Below the pieces are notes generated by a model, which worked only from the letters and a program-made list of their open reading frames with translations, ran no database searches and was not told the DNA's origin. A program made the translations under genes and the position numbers. Shown here piece after piece: positions 43,592-52,297 of a DNA stretch of 64,000 nt. This DNA is from an uncultured Eisenbergiella sp. (GTDB lineage: Bacteria; Bacillota; Clostridia; Lachnospirales; Lachnospiraceae): positions 59,234 to 123,233 of the forward strand of contig CANQUI010000001.1 of assembly GCA_947626995.1 (NCBI GenBank), written 5' to 3'. How positions within the stretch are numbered: the first letter of the stretch is position 1; each line of letters begins with the position of its first letter.

Positions 43592-45094
43592 ATGAACATT
43601 AACAGTAAAAAAGTAACGTTTGGCGCGGTTTGCTACTGTTGGATTGGGATTGTCGTTTTCCTGTTGGGCTGGGTGCGTTGGTACTGGGCGCTGCCTGCCG
43701 TTGCGGCGATTGTGTTCGGGCTTTATCAGTATGGACGGAATCTGTGGGGACAGCCTGCAGGAGAGCCGCTGTACGTCAGCCGGAAAATGCTCGTCTTTTT
43801 TGCGGCGGTGATGTTTTTCTGGCTGATCGTCAGCGGAAGCGGCGGATTGATCGGCCAGGCCGAGGCCGTGGACTGGACGAAACATAATCTGATCTTAAGC
43901 GACCTGGTCGCCTACGACTGGCCGGTATACTATCATAATGAGCAGGAAGACGCCATGCTGTCCTACTATGTGGCGCAGTATCTGGTTCCGGCTCTTTTCG
44001 GCAAGGTGTTTCACAGCCTACGCGCAGCGGAGCTTGCGATGCTTTGTTATAACTTTATCGGGCTTTTTCTGGCGGCGCTTCTGCTGTTGCGTCTTGTGAA
44101 GGCCGTTACGCCGAGCCGGCAGCTGGTTGCAATTTTCATTTTTGTATTCTTTGGCGTGGCGCTGTTTTTGGGAAAGGCGCTGTACGGCGCTACGGCCATA
44201 GGCAGCACGGATATGCCACCTTCCTTTGAAAACGGTTATTGGATTTCCAACCATATTCCGTTACAGTATCCGTATAATTATTCTCATCTGCGATGGGCTT
44301 TCCCCCAGACCATCACGCCGTGGATTGTGACCGCCCTGTTTGCACAAAACAAAGAAAAATACGAATATTATCTGCTGTGGGCCGCGCCGCTTCTGCTGCA
44401 CGCCACGTTTCCGTTTTTGGGGATCGCGCTTTTCATGATCGGATATTTCGGCTTTTCAATGATTACCGGTAAGAATCCTCTTGCCTGCATCCGGAAGGCC
44501 TTCAGCCTGCCCAACATCTGTGCGGGGCTGGGAGGAATTTTGATTCCTCTTGTGTATCTCTACGGGAATTTCGGCGGCACAAAGCCTCCGATGACCGGGC
44601 TTACCATTATAAGATATGATGCAGATACGGTGCTGTATTTCTGTTTCTGCGCCTCTTTCCTGTGTTATTCGGTTGTTTTGTTTGACCGATACAAAAAGAA
44701 TATTCTGTTTTATCTGGTAAACGGTATCTTACTGTTTCTGCCTTTTTTAAAAGGCGGCAGTTATAATGACCTTTGCATGCGCGCATCGGTTCCGGCCACT
44801 TTTCTTTTGATGGTCTTTTGCATCGACGGACTGTTTGCTTTTGCCAGGGACAAGCAGAAAACCGGACGCGCGGTGATTCTGGCCCTGCTGTTGTGCCTTG
44901 GCATGTATTATCCTGTTTTTTGCATGCAGGATGTGCTGCGGAATGATCCAGGAGGAAGAAGAATCGACAACCGCTGGCAAAGCCTGTCGGAATGGGCGTA
45001 CAAAGACGGAAAGGTACCTGATGACTCCGCTTACAATTACTTTGCTTATGATTATACCTGGACTCATTTTTACAGGTGGTTTGCAAAAAAATAA
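43592..45094 (+). CDS. polytopic membrane protein, GT-C-like; tandem paralog B
   Basis: 500 residues, clearly homologous to the preceding protein from its first residues (MNINSKKVTFGAVCYCW against MDVNSKKLTFAAVCYSW) to the end. VDWTKHNLILSDLVAYDWPVYY and the YLVPALFGK motif are kept. It has an extra stretch of about 20 residues (TAIGSTDMPPSFENGYWISN) in the central loop ahead of the WAFPQTITPWIVTALF segment that aligns with paralog A. Such a loop difference may change sugar specificity. Function as for paralog A, by inference. Confidence 0.65.
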   Translation: MNINSKKVTFGAVCYCWIGIVVFLLGWVRWYWALPAVAAIVFGLYQYGRNLWGQPAGEPLYVSRKMLVFFAAVMFFWLIVSGSGGLIGQAEAVDWTKHNLILSDLVAYDWPVYYHNEQEDAMLSYYVAQYLVPALFGKVFHSLRAAELAMLCYNFIGLFLAALLLLRLVKAVTPSRQLVAIFIFVFFGVALFLGKALYGATAIGSTDMPPSFENGYWISNHIPLQYPYNYSHLRWAFPQTITPWIVTALFAQNKEKYEYYLLWAAPLLLHATFPFLGIALFMIGYFGFSMITGKNPLACIRKAFSLPNICAGLGGILIPLVYLYGNFGGTKPPMTGLTIIRYDADTVLYFCFCASFLCYSVVLFDRYKKNILFYLVNGILLFLPFLKGGSYNDLCMRASVPATFLLMVFCIDGLFAFARDKQKTGRAVILALLLCLGMYYPVFCMQDVLRNDPGGRRIDNRWQSLSEWAYKDGKVPDDSAYNYFAYDYTWTHFYRWFAKK

Positions 45095-45127
45095 CGGTCG
45101 CCATGCAAAATAAAAAGGAGGCAGAAA

Positions 45128-46075
45128 ATGAAGGCACTGGTCGCGGGAGGCGCGGGCTTTATCGGAAGTCATTTGGTGGACGAATTGCTCAAACAGGGGC
45201 ATACAGTGGTATGCGTGGACAACTTTTTTATCGGGACGCGGGAAAACATCTCGCATTTGAAAGGAAATCCCGACTTTATCTTTTATGAGCAGGACCTGAC
45301 GGAGTTAGAAAAGCTCAAACAGATTTTCCGGGCGGAAAAGCCGGATTACGTATTTCATATGGCGGCCAACTCGGATATTCAGGCCAGCGCCAACGATCCG
45401 ACCATTGAATACGCCAATACGTATACGACCACGTTCCATCTGTTGGAATGTATGCGCCTATATGGGGTGAAAAGGCTGTTTTTCTGCTCTACAAGCGCGG
45501 TGTACGGAGACGCTCAGGGGCAGTACGTGGATGAAAATTATACGCCCATGCGCCCTATTTCCTATTATGGCGCGTGCAAACTGGGAAGCGAGGCGCTCAT
45601 CAGCGCCTATTCCTATATGAACGACCTGCACGCGCTGGTCTTCCGTTTCCCCAATGTGATCGGGCCCCGTCTGACCCACGGGGTGATTTTCGATTTCATC
45701 CGGCGTCTGCAGGCGGATCCTGCGCAGCTGACCATTCTCGGAGATGGGACGCAGTGCAAGCCGTACGTGCATGTGCTGGATCTGGTGGCCTGTATCGCGC
45801 ATCTGATGGACAACGTGCCGCAGGGCGTTTCGGTCTATAACGTGGGAGATATGAGCTTTAGTACCGTGACGCATATCGCCGAGCTTGTGGTACGCGGGAT
45901 GGGACTGGAAAACGTAACATTTCATTATACCGGCGGACGGGGCGGCTGGAAGGGAGACGTGCCGGTCTTTGGGTATCGGCTTGAGAAGATACATGAGACA
46001 GGATGGAAGGCCAGCATGACCAGCGATGAGGCGGTAGCGCGTACCGTTGTGGAATTCTTAAAAAAGAAGGTGTGA
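45128..46075 (+). CDS. NAD-dependent epimerase/dehydratase (UDP-glucose 4-epimerase-like SDR)
   Basis: 315 residues, AAAGGAGG upstream of ATG 45128. Rossmann motif AGGAGFIGSHLVDELL, catalytic FCSTSAVYGDAQ and SYYGACKLGSEALI (Y-x3-K with Ser/Thr), RFPNVIGPRLTHGVI, and CKPYVHVLDLVACI are those of extended SDRs. The Ser-Thr-Ser-Ala active-site segment suits an epimerase or reductase, not a dehydratase. It lies beside hddC-gmhB, so its substrate may be a GDP-heptose or GDP-hexose, but sequence alone does not decide. Confidence 0.82.
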   Translation: MKALVAGGAGFIGSHLVDELLKQGHTVVCVDNFFIGTRENISHLKGNPDFIFYEQDLTELEKLKQIFRAEKPDYVFHMAANSDIQASANDPTIEYANTYTTTFHLLECMRLYGVKRLFFCSTSAVYGDAQGQYVDENYTPMRPISYYGACKLGSEALISAYSYMNDLHALVFRFPNVIGPRLTHGVIFDFIRRLQADPAQLTILGDGTQCKPYVHVLDLVACIAHLMDNVPQGVSVYNVGDMSFSTVTHIAELVVRGMGLENVTFHYTGGRGGWKGDVPVFGYRLEKIHETGWKASMTSDEAVARTVVEFLKKKV

Positions 46076-46082
46076 ACAGAAG

Positions 46083-47387
46083 ATGCAGGCAGTGATCATG
46101 GCGGGCGGAAAGGGCACCCGCCTTCGCAGTATAACGGGGGATGAGATTCCAAAGCCCATGGCGACCGTTTCCGGGAAACCCATTTTGCAGTGGCAGGTGG
46201 AAACCCTGCGGGACCAGGGCGTCGACCGGATCCTTCTGGTGGTCGGTTATCAGGGACAGGTCATCGTCGATTATTTTGGAGACGGCGCTGACTTTGGCGT
46301 ATCCATCACCTATTATCAGGAGAAGGAACCGCTCGGAACGGCAGGGGCGCTGCCCGCCTTGCTGCCGGAGCTGGAGCCGTTTTTTTTGCTGGTATTCGGC
46401 GATGTGATCTTTGATATCGATCTTTCCCGAATGACGGCGTTTCATAAAGAACATCAGGCGCTGGCGACTTTGTTTGTCCATCCCAACAGCCACCCGTTTG
46501 ATTCCGATCTGATCCTGACGGATCCTTCCCATCGTGTCTGCGGCATCCACCGAAAAACCATGCCCCGAAATTTCTGGTACCCAAACTGTGTCAACGCGGG
46601 ATTTTATCTGTTTGAAAAGGATGTTTTTGCCCGGATTCCCGCCGGGAAGAAATATGATCTGGAAAAGGATGTGCTGCTGCCGCTGATTAAGGAGGGACAG
46701 GCGGTCTATGCCTATCGTTCCCCGGAATATATCAAGGATGTGGGGACGCCGGACCGGATTCAAAAAGCACAGGAAGAACTTGACCGCGGGATCGTAAAAG
46801 CACGCTGTCTGAAAAACCGGCAGAAGTGCGTTTTCCTGGATCGGGACGGTACGATCAATCAGTATCGCGGGCTCATCAGCCGGGAAGAGGATCTGGCGCT
46901 GGAGCCCTGCGCGGCCCGGGCGATCCGTCTGCTCAATGAAGCCGGGTATCTGGTGATTGTCGTGACCAATCAGCCGGTGGTGGCGCGCGGGCTGTGCAGC
47001 ATAGAGGATGTGGAGCGGATCCATAACAAGATGGAAACGCTTTTGGGTCTGGAAGGGGCGTATCTGGACGCGATTCGTTTCTGCCCGCATCATCCGGATA
47101 AGGGTTACCCGGAAGAAAATCCGCGCTATAAGATCCCCTGCACCTGCCGGAAACCCCAAACCGGCATGATCGACGACTGCCTGAAAAAATACAATATTGA
47201 CCCGGAAAAAAGCTGGATGGTGGGCGATACCACCATGGATATCCGGACCGGTCTTAATGCGGGCCTGCATACCGCCCTGGTACGCACCGGAGAGGCGGGA
47301 AAGGACGGAAAATATCCCGTCCGTCCGCAGATGGTGGGAGACGATCTGCTTTCTGTCGCGCAAAACATCGTACAGGGCCGCGTCTGA
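46083..47387 (+). CDS. fused heptose-1-P guanylyltransferase (HddC) and heptose bisphosphate phosphatase (GmhB)
   Basis: 434 residues, two complete domains. Residues 1 to about 235: nucleotidyltransferase with MAGGKGTRLRSITGDEIPKPM, GTAGALPAL and LVFGDVIFDID, the HddC-type GDP-heptose synthase. Residues about 245-434: HAD phosphatase with FLDRDGTINQYRG (DxDGT), VVTNQPVVARG, and the zinc loop CPHHPDK then CTCRKPQTGM, ending in WMVGDTTMDIRTG, as in GmhB. Together they remove the C7 phosphate from the 1,7-bisphosphate and couple heptose 1-phosphate to GMP. These are usually two proteins. With gmhA and hddA the pathway to GDP-D-glycero-alpha-D-manno-heptose is complete. Confidence 0.92.
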   Translation: MQAVIMAGGKGTRLRSITGDEIPKPMATVSGKPILQWQVETLRDQGVDRILLVVGYQGQVIVDYFGDGADFGVSITYYQEKEPLGTAGALPALLPELEPFFLLVFGDVIFDIDLSRMTAFHKEHQALATLFVHPNSHPFDSDLILTDPSHRVCGIHRKTMPRNFWYPNCVNAGFYLFEKDVFARIPAGKKYDLEKDVLLPLIKEGQAVYAYRSPEYIKDVGTPDRIQKAQEELDRGIVKARCLKNRQKCVFLDRDGTINQYRGLISREEDLALEPCAARAIRLLNEAGYLVIVVTNQPVVARGLCSIEDVERIHNKMETLLGLEGAYLDAIRFCPHHPDKGYPEENPRYKIPCTCRKPQTGMIDDCLKKYNIDPEKSWMVGDTTMDIRTGLNAGLHTALVRTGEAGKDGKYPVRPQMVGDDLLSVAQNIVQGRV

Positions 47388-47403
47388 TATTTCAAACCTT
47401 CGG

Positions 47404-47409
47404 TATATT
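47404..47409 (+). promoter_or_regulatory. degenerate copy of the GT-C promoter (-10 TATATT)
   Basis: ccttcggtatatttaacaataattt downstream of hddC-gmhB resembles ccttggtatatttaactatgattt at 33871. The -10 TATATT is kept, but the six bases 17 upstream (cgtctg) are a poor -35. It lies about 65 bases ahead of ATG 47474. Confidence 0.45.
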
Positions 47410-47473
47410 TAACAATAATTTCAAGTCTTCATATTTTGAGCATTGTTGGGAAAGGTACAAAAATAGAGAGAAA

Positions 47474-49640
47474 ATGACGAAAAAAATTTTGTGTGTTATA
47501 TGTATCATATCGGCTCTGCTGCTAGGGGGGGGGTATTTATATATCGCAGAGGCGGCCGGTCTATCTGGAGTATGAAACGGTAAATGATCAGAGAGATGCG
47601 ATCTTTTGTATGAACAGTTCGCGGCAGGAGATCATTCAGACGTTTCATATGCCGTACAGCATTTTATACGGTATTGCTTTCAGCTCGGATCTTTATGACA
47701 GGGTCAATCATTCTATCTGGCAGTGTGCGGTTGTGGAGGCAAAAACCGGAAAAACTGTCTGCCGGAAAACCTTTTTGGGCAACGATGCGGGATATTATTT
47801 TCCGATTTTGAAATTCAACCATTCGGTGCCGGTAAAAAAAGGTGAGATTTATGAATTGCATTTGTGGCCGCAGAAGGTTTCAGAGCAGAGTGCGTTGGGA
47901 TTCTTTTATTCTTTACAGGAAAGCGCGGAAGAGGAGCTGCTTTTGAACGGAAATCCTGTTTCAGGGCAGTTATGTTTTCGTATCTATGGAGGAGACGGTA
48001 GTTTCTGGTGGAGCGGGCTGGCGATATTGCTTTCCGCTTTTGTTGTACTTTTCGGATTACGGTTGTGCCGGCTTTTGGAGAAGGGGAAAAGCTGGCGCAA
48101 AGATCGTCTTTTAGGATGCATCCTGATTATTCTGTGTTCCTTCCTTATGTGGTCCGCTTTTTCTTCCCAGAATTTCTACGGTGATGAAACTGCCGCTATC
48201 ATAGAGGGCATGATCCTGTCTGAAGGCGGCGTATTGTATCGGGATTGTGTCGAACAGCATATGCCGGTTGTGTCTTATCTGTGTGCCGTTTTTTCCTGGT
48301 TGGGAGCAGAGACGGTTCAGCAGTTTCGGCTTTCCTGGTATCTGTTTTTGTCCGTAATATGGGGCGGCCTGTACTGGCGGCATGCGATGCGGTTTGGGAA
48401 AAGGCTGTTTTTTCTTCCTTTTTTGTATGCGCTGCTAGTTCCATCCGGAGTGGTTCCTTACGGATATGTATTATTGGGGGACGGAATTCAGGGAATTTGC
48501 ATGATTGCCCTCTTTTTGGAATTCCTTCGATATTGGGAGGATCAAAAATTGGACTGGGGACGGTCTGCTGTTTTGGCAGCATGTATCCTGGGATGTGTCG
48601 GTACAGAGTTCATAAGTCTTTATGTGCTTTTCGCCGTTTTTTTGTTTGCTCTTTGCCGGGAGATCGGCTGCTGGAAAAGGCGGGGTTTTTACGTTCGGAA
48701 TCTAATCGAAAGATATTATAAAATTGCGGTATTGATTCTGGTCCCGGTTCTGATTGCCTGTATTTATTTTGCGGCGAACCACGCTCTGAGAGAGATGTAT
48801 GAACAAGCGTATCGCTTTAATGTGGATATTTATTCCCAATATGTTGCGGACGGACTTGGGAACAATAAGATTGCGCCGTTTATATTAGGATTTCAGCAGT
48901 ATTTTGGTTGTTTCACAGCGCATCTGAAACAGGTTCTGTCGGGGCAGGCTGAGGTATCGGCATTTGTCCGACTGGCTCTGATGTTCGGAACCGGTTTTTC
49001 TGTTTTTTCGCTGTTTCGGACAAAAAAGTATGGGGTTGCCGCTTGCCTGGGGATTTGTATTTGCCTTTGTTCTATTCGGATTATGGAAGAACCGTCATAT
49101 CTTTCCGGAGTATGGTATTCTTTTCACGGACAGCCTGCCTGGGGACTTATGATCCTGACCAATGCGCTTTATTTGAGGCCTTCCGTTGTGAAAGGCGGGA
49201 AATTGATGACCTGGGGTGTTTTATTTACGGCGGTGGGAATCTTTGTTACATCTTTCTGCAGTTTTTGTTTGCAGCCGCAATCGGCGGTCGGGGAACTGGA
49301 GCATGCGGTAGTGGAACTGACGGATGCCGGTGAGGCTGTTTTTATGGATGCCTATGAAACCGTTTCTCCTTATCTGTTGTACAAAAAGCGTTATCCGGTC
49401 AACCGTCTGCTTTGGATGTTTCCATGGTATCTGGATCGCTATGAACAGCAAACGATAGACGATTTAAATACAGGGCTGCCCAGGATTGTTATTTTTGATG
49501 AATCAAGGCAGGTATGGGAATATCAGGATTATTTCGGCGCTCTGCCGGATGCGCTGCGGAAAAAATATATACGGTTTTCGGATAATGAAGAAGAAGGATG
49601 GCCGTATCGGATATGGATGCTGACGAACCCGGACGGCTGA
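47474..49640 (+). CDS. GT-C fold membrane glycosyltransferase, paralog 2, split by a G9 tract (probable phase-OFF)
   Basis: ATG 47474 opens MTKKILCVICIISALLLGGG, a first membrane helix, but nine G shift the frame and translation ends at TGA 47573 after 33 residues. The rest is open from there in the +1 frame (the ORF track starts it at ATG 47610, with no ribosome site). With G8 the gene reads LLLGGGIYISQRRPVYLEYETVND and gives 721 residues, the same length within one as paralog 3 (720) and colinear with it. The outer domain, the GDETAAIIEGM and YRDCVEQHMP motifs and the LLWMFPWYLDRYEQQ tail are intact, with no other damage. That argues for a reversible switch and against decay. Confidence 0.85.
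47525..47533 (+). repeat. G9 homopolymer, putative slippage (phase-variation) tract
   Basis: Nine G bases within the first membrane helix of GT-C paralog 2, coding Gly-Gly-Gly. Out of frame by one base as given; G8 restores the gene. Paralog 3 codes the same three glycines as ggc ggc ggt, which cannot slip in this way. Confidence 0.92.
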
Positions 49641-49702
49641 GGTTTTCTCTGCAAAAGGAAGGGTCGGTATCCGTATAGCAGGAAGAAAATTGGTTTTCTG
49701 TA

Positions 49703-49731
49703 TTGAAAAATCAGGGCTTCCTTGTTATATT
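49703..49731 (+). promoter_or_regulatory. promoter for GT-C paralog 3, TTGAAA-17-TATATT
   Basis: TTGAAA, 17 bases, TATATT. The ATG at 49737 and the ORF-track start at 49722 lie at or before the expected transcription start, so the true start must be further downstream. Nearly the same sequence occurs at 33850-33878. Confidence 0.72.
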
Positions 49732-49793
49732 TAACTATGATTTTGAAATTGCGAAGAAGGGCACGGAACCAGTTTATGAAGGATAATACAAAA

Positions 49794-51956
49794 ATGGAAA
49801 AGAAAATGAGGAAGAAACCGTGGAACTGGTTTTTGTGGATCGTTGTCCTCATTTGCCTGGGCGGCGGTTATTACCTGTCGCGGACAAAACCGGTTTATCT
49901 GGAATATAAAACGGTAAACGACGAGAAGGAAGATACGTTTATCCTTGACGACACGCAGCAGGAAATTGTACAGACCTTTCGTATGCCGTATCATATTCTG
50001 TCCGGCGTTCATTTTTTTACGGATGATCGTGGGAAAGACAATAATTCTACCTGGCAGTGCACGGTCATAGAAGCGGACACACAAAAGACAGTTGCCTCCA
50101 TGACTTTTTTGGGAGATGAAAATGGTTCCGATTTTCCGATTCCGAGGTTTTCGCATCCTGTGCCGGTAAAAAAGGGCGCGATCTATGAGCTGCATTTGCG
50201 GGCATTGTCCGTATCCCAACAGACTGCGCCGGGATTTTTTTATACGAAAAATGAGGGATCGGATGGACCGCTGACTCTAAACGGAAAATCAGTGGGCGGT
50301 CAGTTGTGCTTCGAGATCTATGGGGGAGACGGCAGTTTTTGGTGGCTGGGCTTTTCCGGCGTGCTGGCCATTTTGCTGTATGCTTTTTTGCGGCGCCTGA
50401 AAAGGCTTGCTCTTGAAAGGGCGGACTGGCGCGGCGACCGCCTGCTTTGCAGTTTGGCGCTTACGCTGCTCACCTTTCTTATGTGGTCCGCGTTTTCTCT
50501 GTTTGAGGCGCATACGGATGAGATCGCAGCAATGCTGGAAGGAATGATCGTTGCAAAGGGCGGCATCTTGTACAGGGACTGTATTGAACAGCATATGCCG
50601 ATCATATCCTATTTGTATGGGTTTTTCACCCTGCTGGGAGCAAAGAACATCGTGCAGTACCGGCTTTCCTGGTATTTGCTTATATCCGTGGCCTGGGGTG
50701 GACTGTACTGGCGTCATGCAGAACGATTCGGAAAAAGGATGTTTATTCTTCCCCTGCTGCAGGCTTTGCTGATTCCGTCCGGGATACTTCCCGAAGGATA
50801 TTTATTGATGGGGGATATGATCTTTGCAAACTGCATAATCCTGCTTTTCCTGGAATTTATTCGATATTGGGAGGACGGAAAGCTGGGATGGGGACGTTCC
50901 GTTATTCTGGCGATTTCTGTCTTAGGATGTATTGGAACGGAATTTCTCAGTCTGTATGCGCTCTTTATCGTTTTTCTTTTTGGCTTGTATCGGGAAATCC
51001 GGTATTGGAAACAGACAGGCCTGCACCTTCGTAGTTTTCTGGAAAGATACTATAAACTTGTCGTTTGTATTTTTGGCCCGGTACTGATTGCATGTATTTA
51101 TTTTAAGGCAAACCATGCCCTGCGGGATATGTATGAACAGGTGTACCGATTCAATACGGAAGTATATCCTCTGTACTGCGGCGGATTGGGCAACAATAAG
51201 ATCGCGCCGTTTCTGCAGGGGATCAGGAACTGCTTTTATTTTATTCAGGTTCAAACGGAGCGGATCTTTTCTGCCCAATCGGATCTGGCGGGCGTCCTGC
51301 GGCTGGCAGTTTTGTTGGGCGCCGGATTGTCCCTGAAGAGATTGATCGGGCAAAAAAAATATGGGATCGCCGTCTGTTTGGGACTTTGTATTTGCGCCTG
51401 TGCCGTCAGGCTGATTAATGACCAGATGACGGTTTCTCTGCATGGTCAGCCGGCATGGCATTTAATGGTTCTGACAAATGTGTTATTTCTGAAGCCCGTT
51501 TCTGCGAAACCGGAAAAGATAGCGGCGGGGCTTTTCGGAATTATGTCCCTGGGAATCTATGCGGCAACTTTTTTCAACCTGTTGCTGCAGCCGCAGCCCG
51601 TAGTGAATGAGGTTGAGCATGCGGTAGTGGAGTTGACAGAGGAAGGAGAACCTGTTTTTCTGGATGCTCTTGCTGTGGAATCACCATATTTACTTTACAG
51701 GGACCGGTATCCGGTGAATCGGCTGCTTTGGATGATGCCATGGTACATGGATCGATACGAAGAAATCGCCGTAGATGATCTGAACGAGAAGCTGCCCGGA
51801 ATTGTTATTTTTGATGAGTCAAGACCAAGCTGGATATATGAACACTATTACAGTGCTCTGCCGGATGCATTGCGCAAAAAGTATACTCGGTTTTCTGATA
51901 ATGAAGAAGAGGGATGGCCGTATCGGATTTGGATACTGACAAATCCGAACGGTTAA
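49794..51956 (+). CDS. GT-C fold membrane glycosyltransferase, paralog 3 (intact)
   Basis: 720 residues from ATG 49794, chosen because AAGGAT lies about nine bases upstream and earlier codons overlap the promoter. MEKKMRKKPWNWFLWIVVLICLGGGYYLS is a first helix; residues about 45-190 form an outer, beta-rich looking domain (VQTFRMPYHILSG, HPVPVKKGAIYELHL, CFEIYGGDGSFWW). Helices then follow, with AHTDEIAAMLEGMIVAKGGILYRDCIEQHMP as the presumed GT-C catalytic loop and a shared C-terminal tail RYPVNRLLWMMPWYMDRYEE. Likely uses an Und-P-sugar made by a DPM1/GtrB-like enzyme. Last gene before a terminator. Confidence 0.78.
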   Translation: MEKKMRKKPWNWFLWIVVLICLGGGYYLSRTKPVYLEYKTVNDEKEDTFILDDTQQEIVQTFRMPYHILSGVHFFTDDRGKDNNSTWQCTVIEADTQKTVASMTFLGDENGSDFPIPRFSHPVPVKKGAIYELHLRALSVSQQTAPGFFYTKNEGSDGPLTLNGKSVGGQLCFEIYGGDGSFWWLGFSGVLAILLYAFLRRLKRLALERADWRGDRLLCSLALTLLTFLMWSAFSLFEAHTDEIAAMLEGMIVAKGGILYRDCIEQHMPIISYLYGFFTLLGAKNIVQYRLSWYLLISVAWGGLYWRHAERFGKRMFILPLLQALLIPSGILPEGYLLMGDMIFANCIILLFLEFIRYWEDGKLGWGRSVILAISVLGCIGTEFLSLYALFIVFLFGLYREIRYWKQTGLHLRSFLERYYKLVVCIFGPVLIACIYFKANHALRDMYEQVYRFNTEVYPLYCGGLGNNKIAPFLQGIRNCFYFIQVQTERIFSAQSDLAGVLRLAVLLGAGLSLKRLIGQKKYGIAVCLGLCICACAVRLINDQMTVSLHGQPAWHLMVLTNVLFLKPVSAKPEKIAAGLFGIMSLGIYAATFFNLLLQPQPVVNEVEHAVVELTEEGEPVFLDALAVESPYLLYRDRYPVNRLLWMMPWYMDRYEEIAVDDLNEKLPGIVIFDESRPSWIYEHYYSALPDALRKKYTRFSDNEEEGWPYRIWILTNPNG

Positions 51957-52063
51957 GGACAGAAAAGTTGCGGAAGATTTGATGATACTTCAGAGGACGT
52001 TACAGAAAGAAAAAGGAATCCGGTGATCAACTGGCATTTTGCATATCAAATTTGTGGATAACC

Positions 52064-52093
52064 GAGGGGGAGCAGGGATCCCCCTCCTTTTTT
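52064..52093 (+). terminator. rho-independent terminator ending the heptose operon
   Basis: GAGGGGGA, a seven-base loop (gcaggga) and TCCCCCTC form an eight-base-pair G/C-rich stem, followed after one C by TTTTTT. It lies about 110 bases after GT-C paralog 3. This is the clearest transcription stop in the window. The gap 51957-52349 holds, besides this, an inverted repeat and the next promoter, but no gene. Confidence 0.9.
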
Positions 52094-52133
52094 GCGGCAA
52101 ATTCGAGGATTTGACAATGAAACAGACTATTTT

Positions 52134-52156
52134 CTCATCCGGCAGATACGGATGAG
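52134..52156. repeat. perfect 8-bp inverted repeat, possible operator
   Basis: CTCATCCG, seven bases, CGGATGAG. No T-run follows, so it is not a terminator. It lies between the terminator and the promoter of the CDP-sugar operon and could be an operator or an mRNA hairpin. The role is unknown. Confidence 0.5.
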
Positions 52157-52288
52157 CTGATGATTCTTTCACGGGCCGTTTTTCATTGACCGCCTCCCGT
52201 ATTTTCTCCGCAGAAAGCGTCCGGACAGGGGAATCCGGAAAAAGGCCGCATGAGAATCAAAAAAAGAGATGAAATCCGGGGGGTAAAA

Positions 52289-52297
52289 TGGTATAAT
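52289..52297 (+). promoter_or_regulatory. extended -10 promoter for the CDP-sugar operon
   Basis: TGGTATAAT is a perfect extended -10 (TGn-TATAAT), 52 bases ahead of ATG 52350. The -35 region (atgaaa) is poor, as is common with extended -10 promoters. Confidence 0.7.

Noticed and set aside
45858-47363. 501-residue minus-strand ORF
   Set aside because: It lies antisense to the HddC-GmhB gene, whose motifs are unmistakable; the protein is His/Gln/Arg rich with no recognisable domain, as expected for a shadow frame in G+C-rich DNA.
47610-49640. Taking the ATG at 47610 as the real start of GT-C paralog 2
   Set aside because: No Shine-Dalgarno precedes it, and the upstream frame encodes the helix and the RRPVYLEYETVND stretch found in the paralogs. 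The true N-terminus is at 47474 across the G9 tract.
49722-49793. Earlier starts (49722, 49737, 49776) for GT-C paralog 3
   Set aside because: The first two lie within or right after the -10 box, before a usable transcript start plus leader; 49776 has poor ribosome-site spacing. ATG 49794 has a suitable site.
52111-52140. TTGACA at about 52111 as a -35 element
   Set aside because: No acceptable -10 occurs 16-19 bases downstream; the position is occupied by the inverted repeat.
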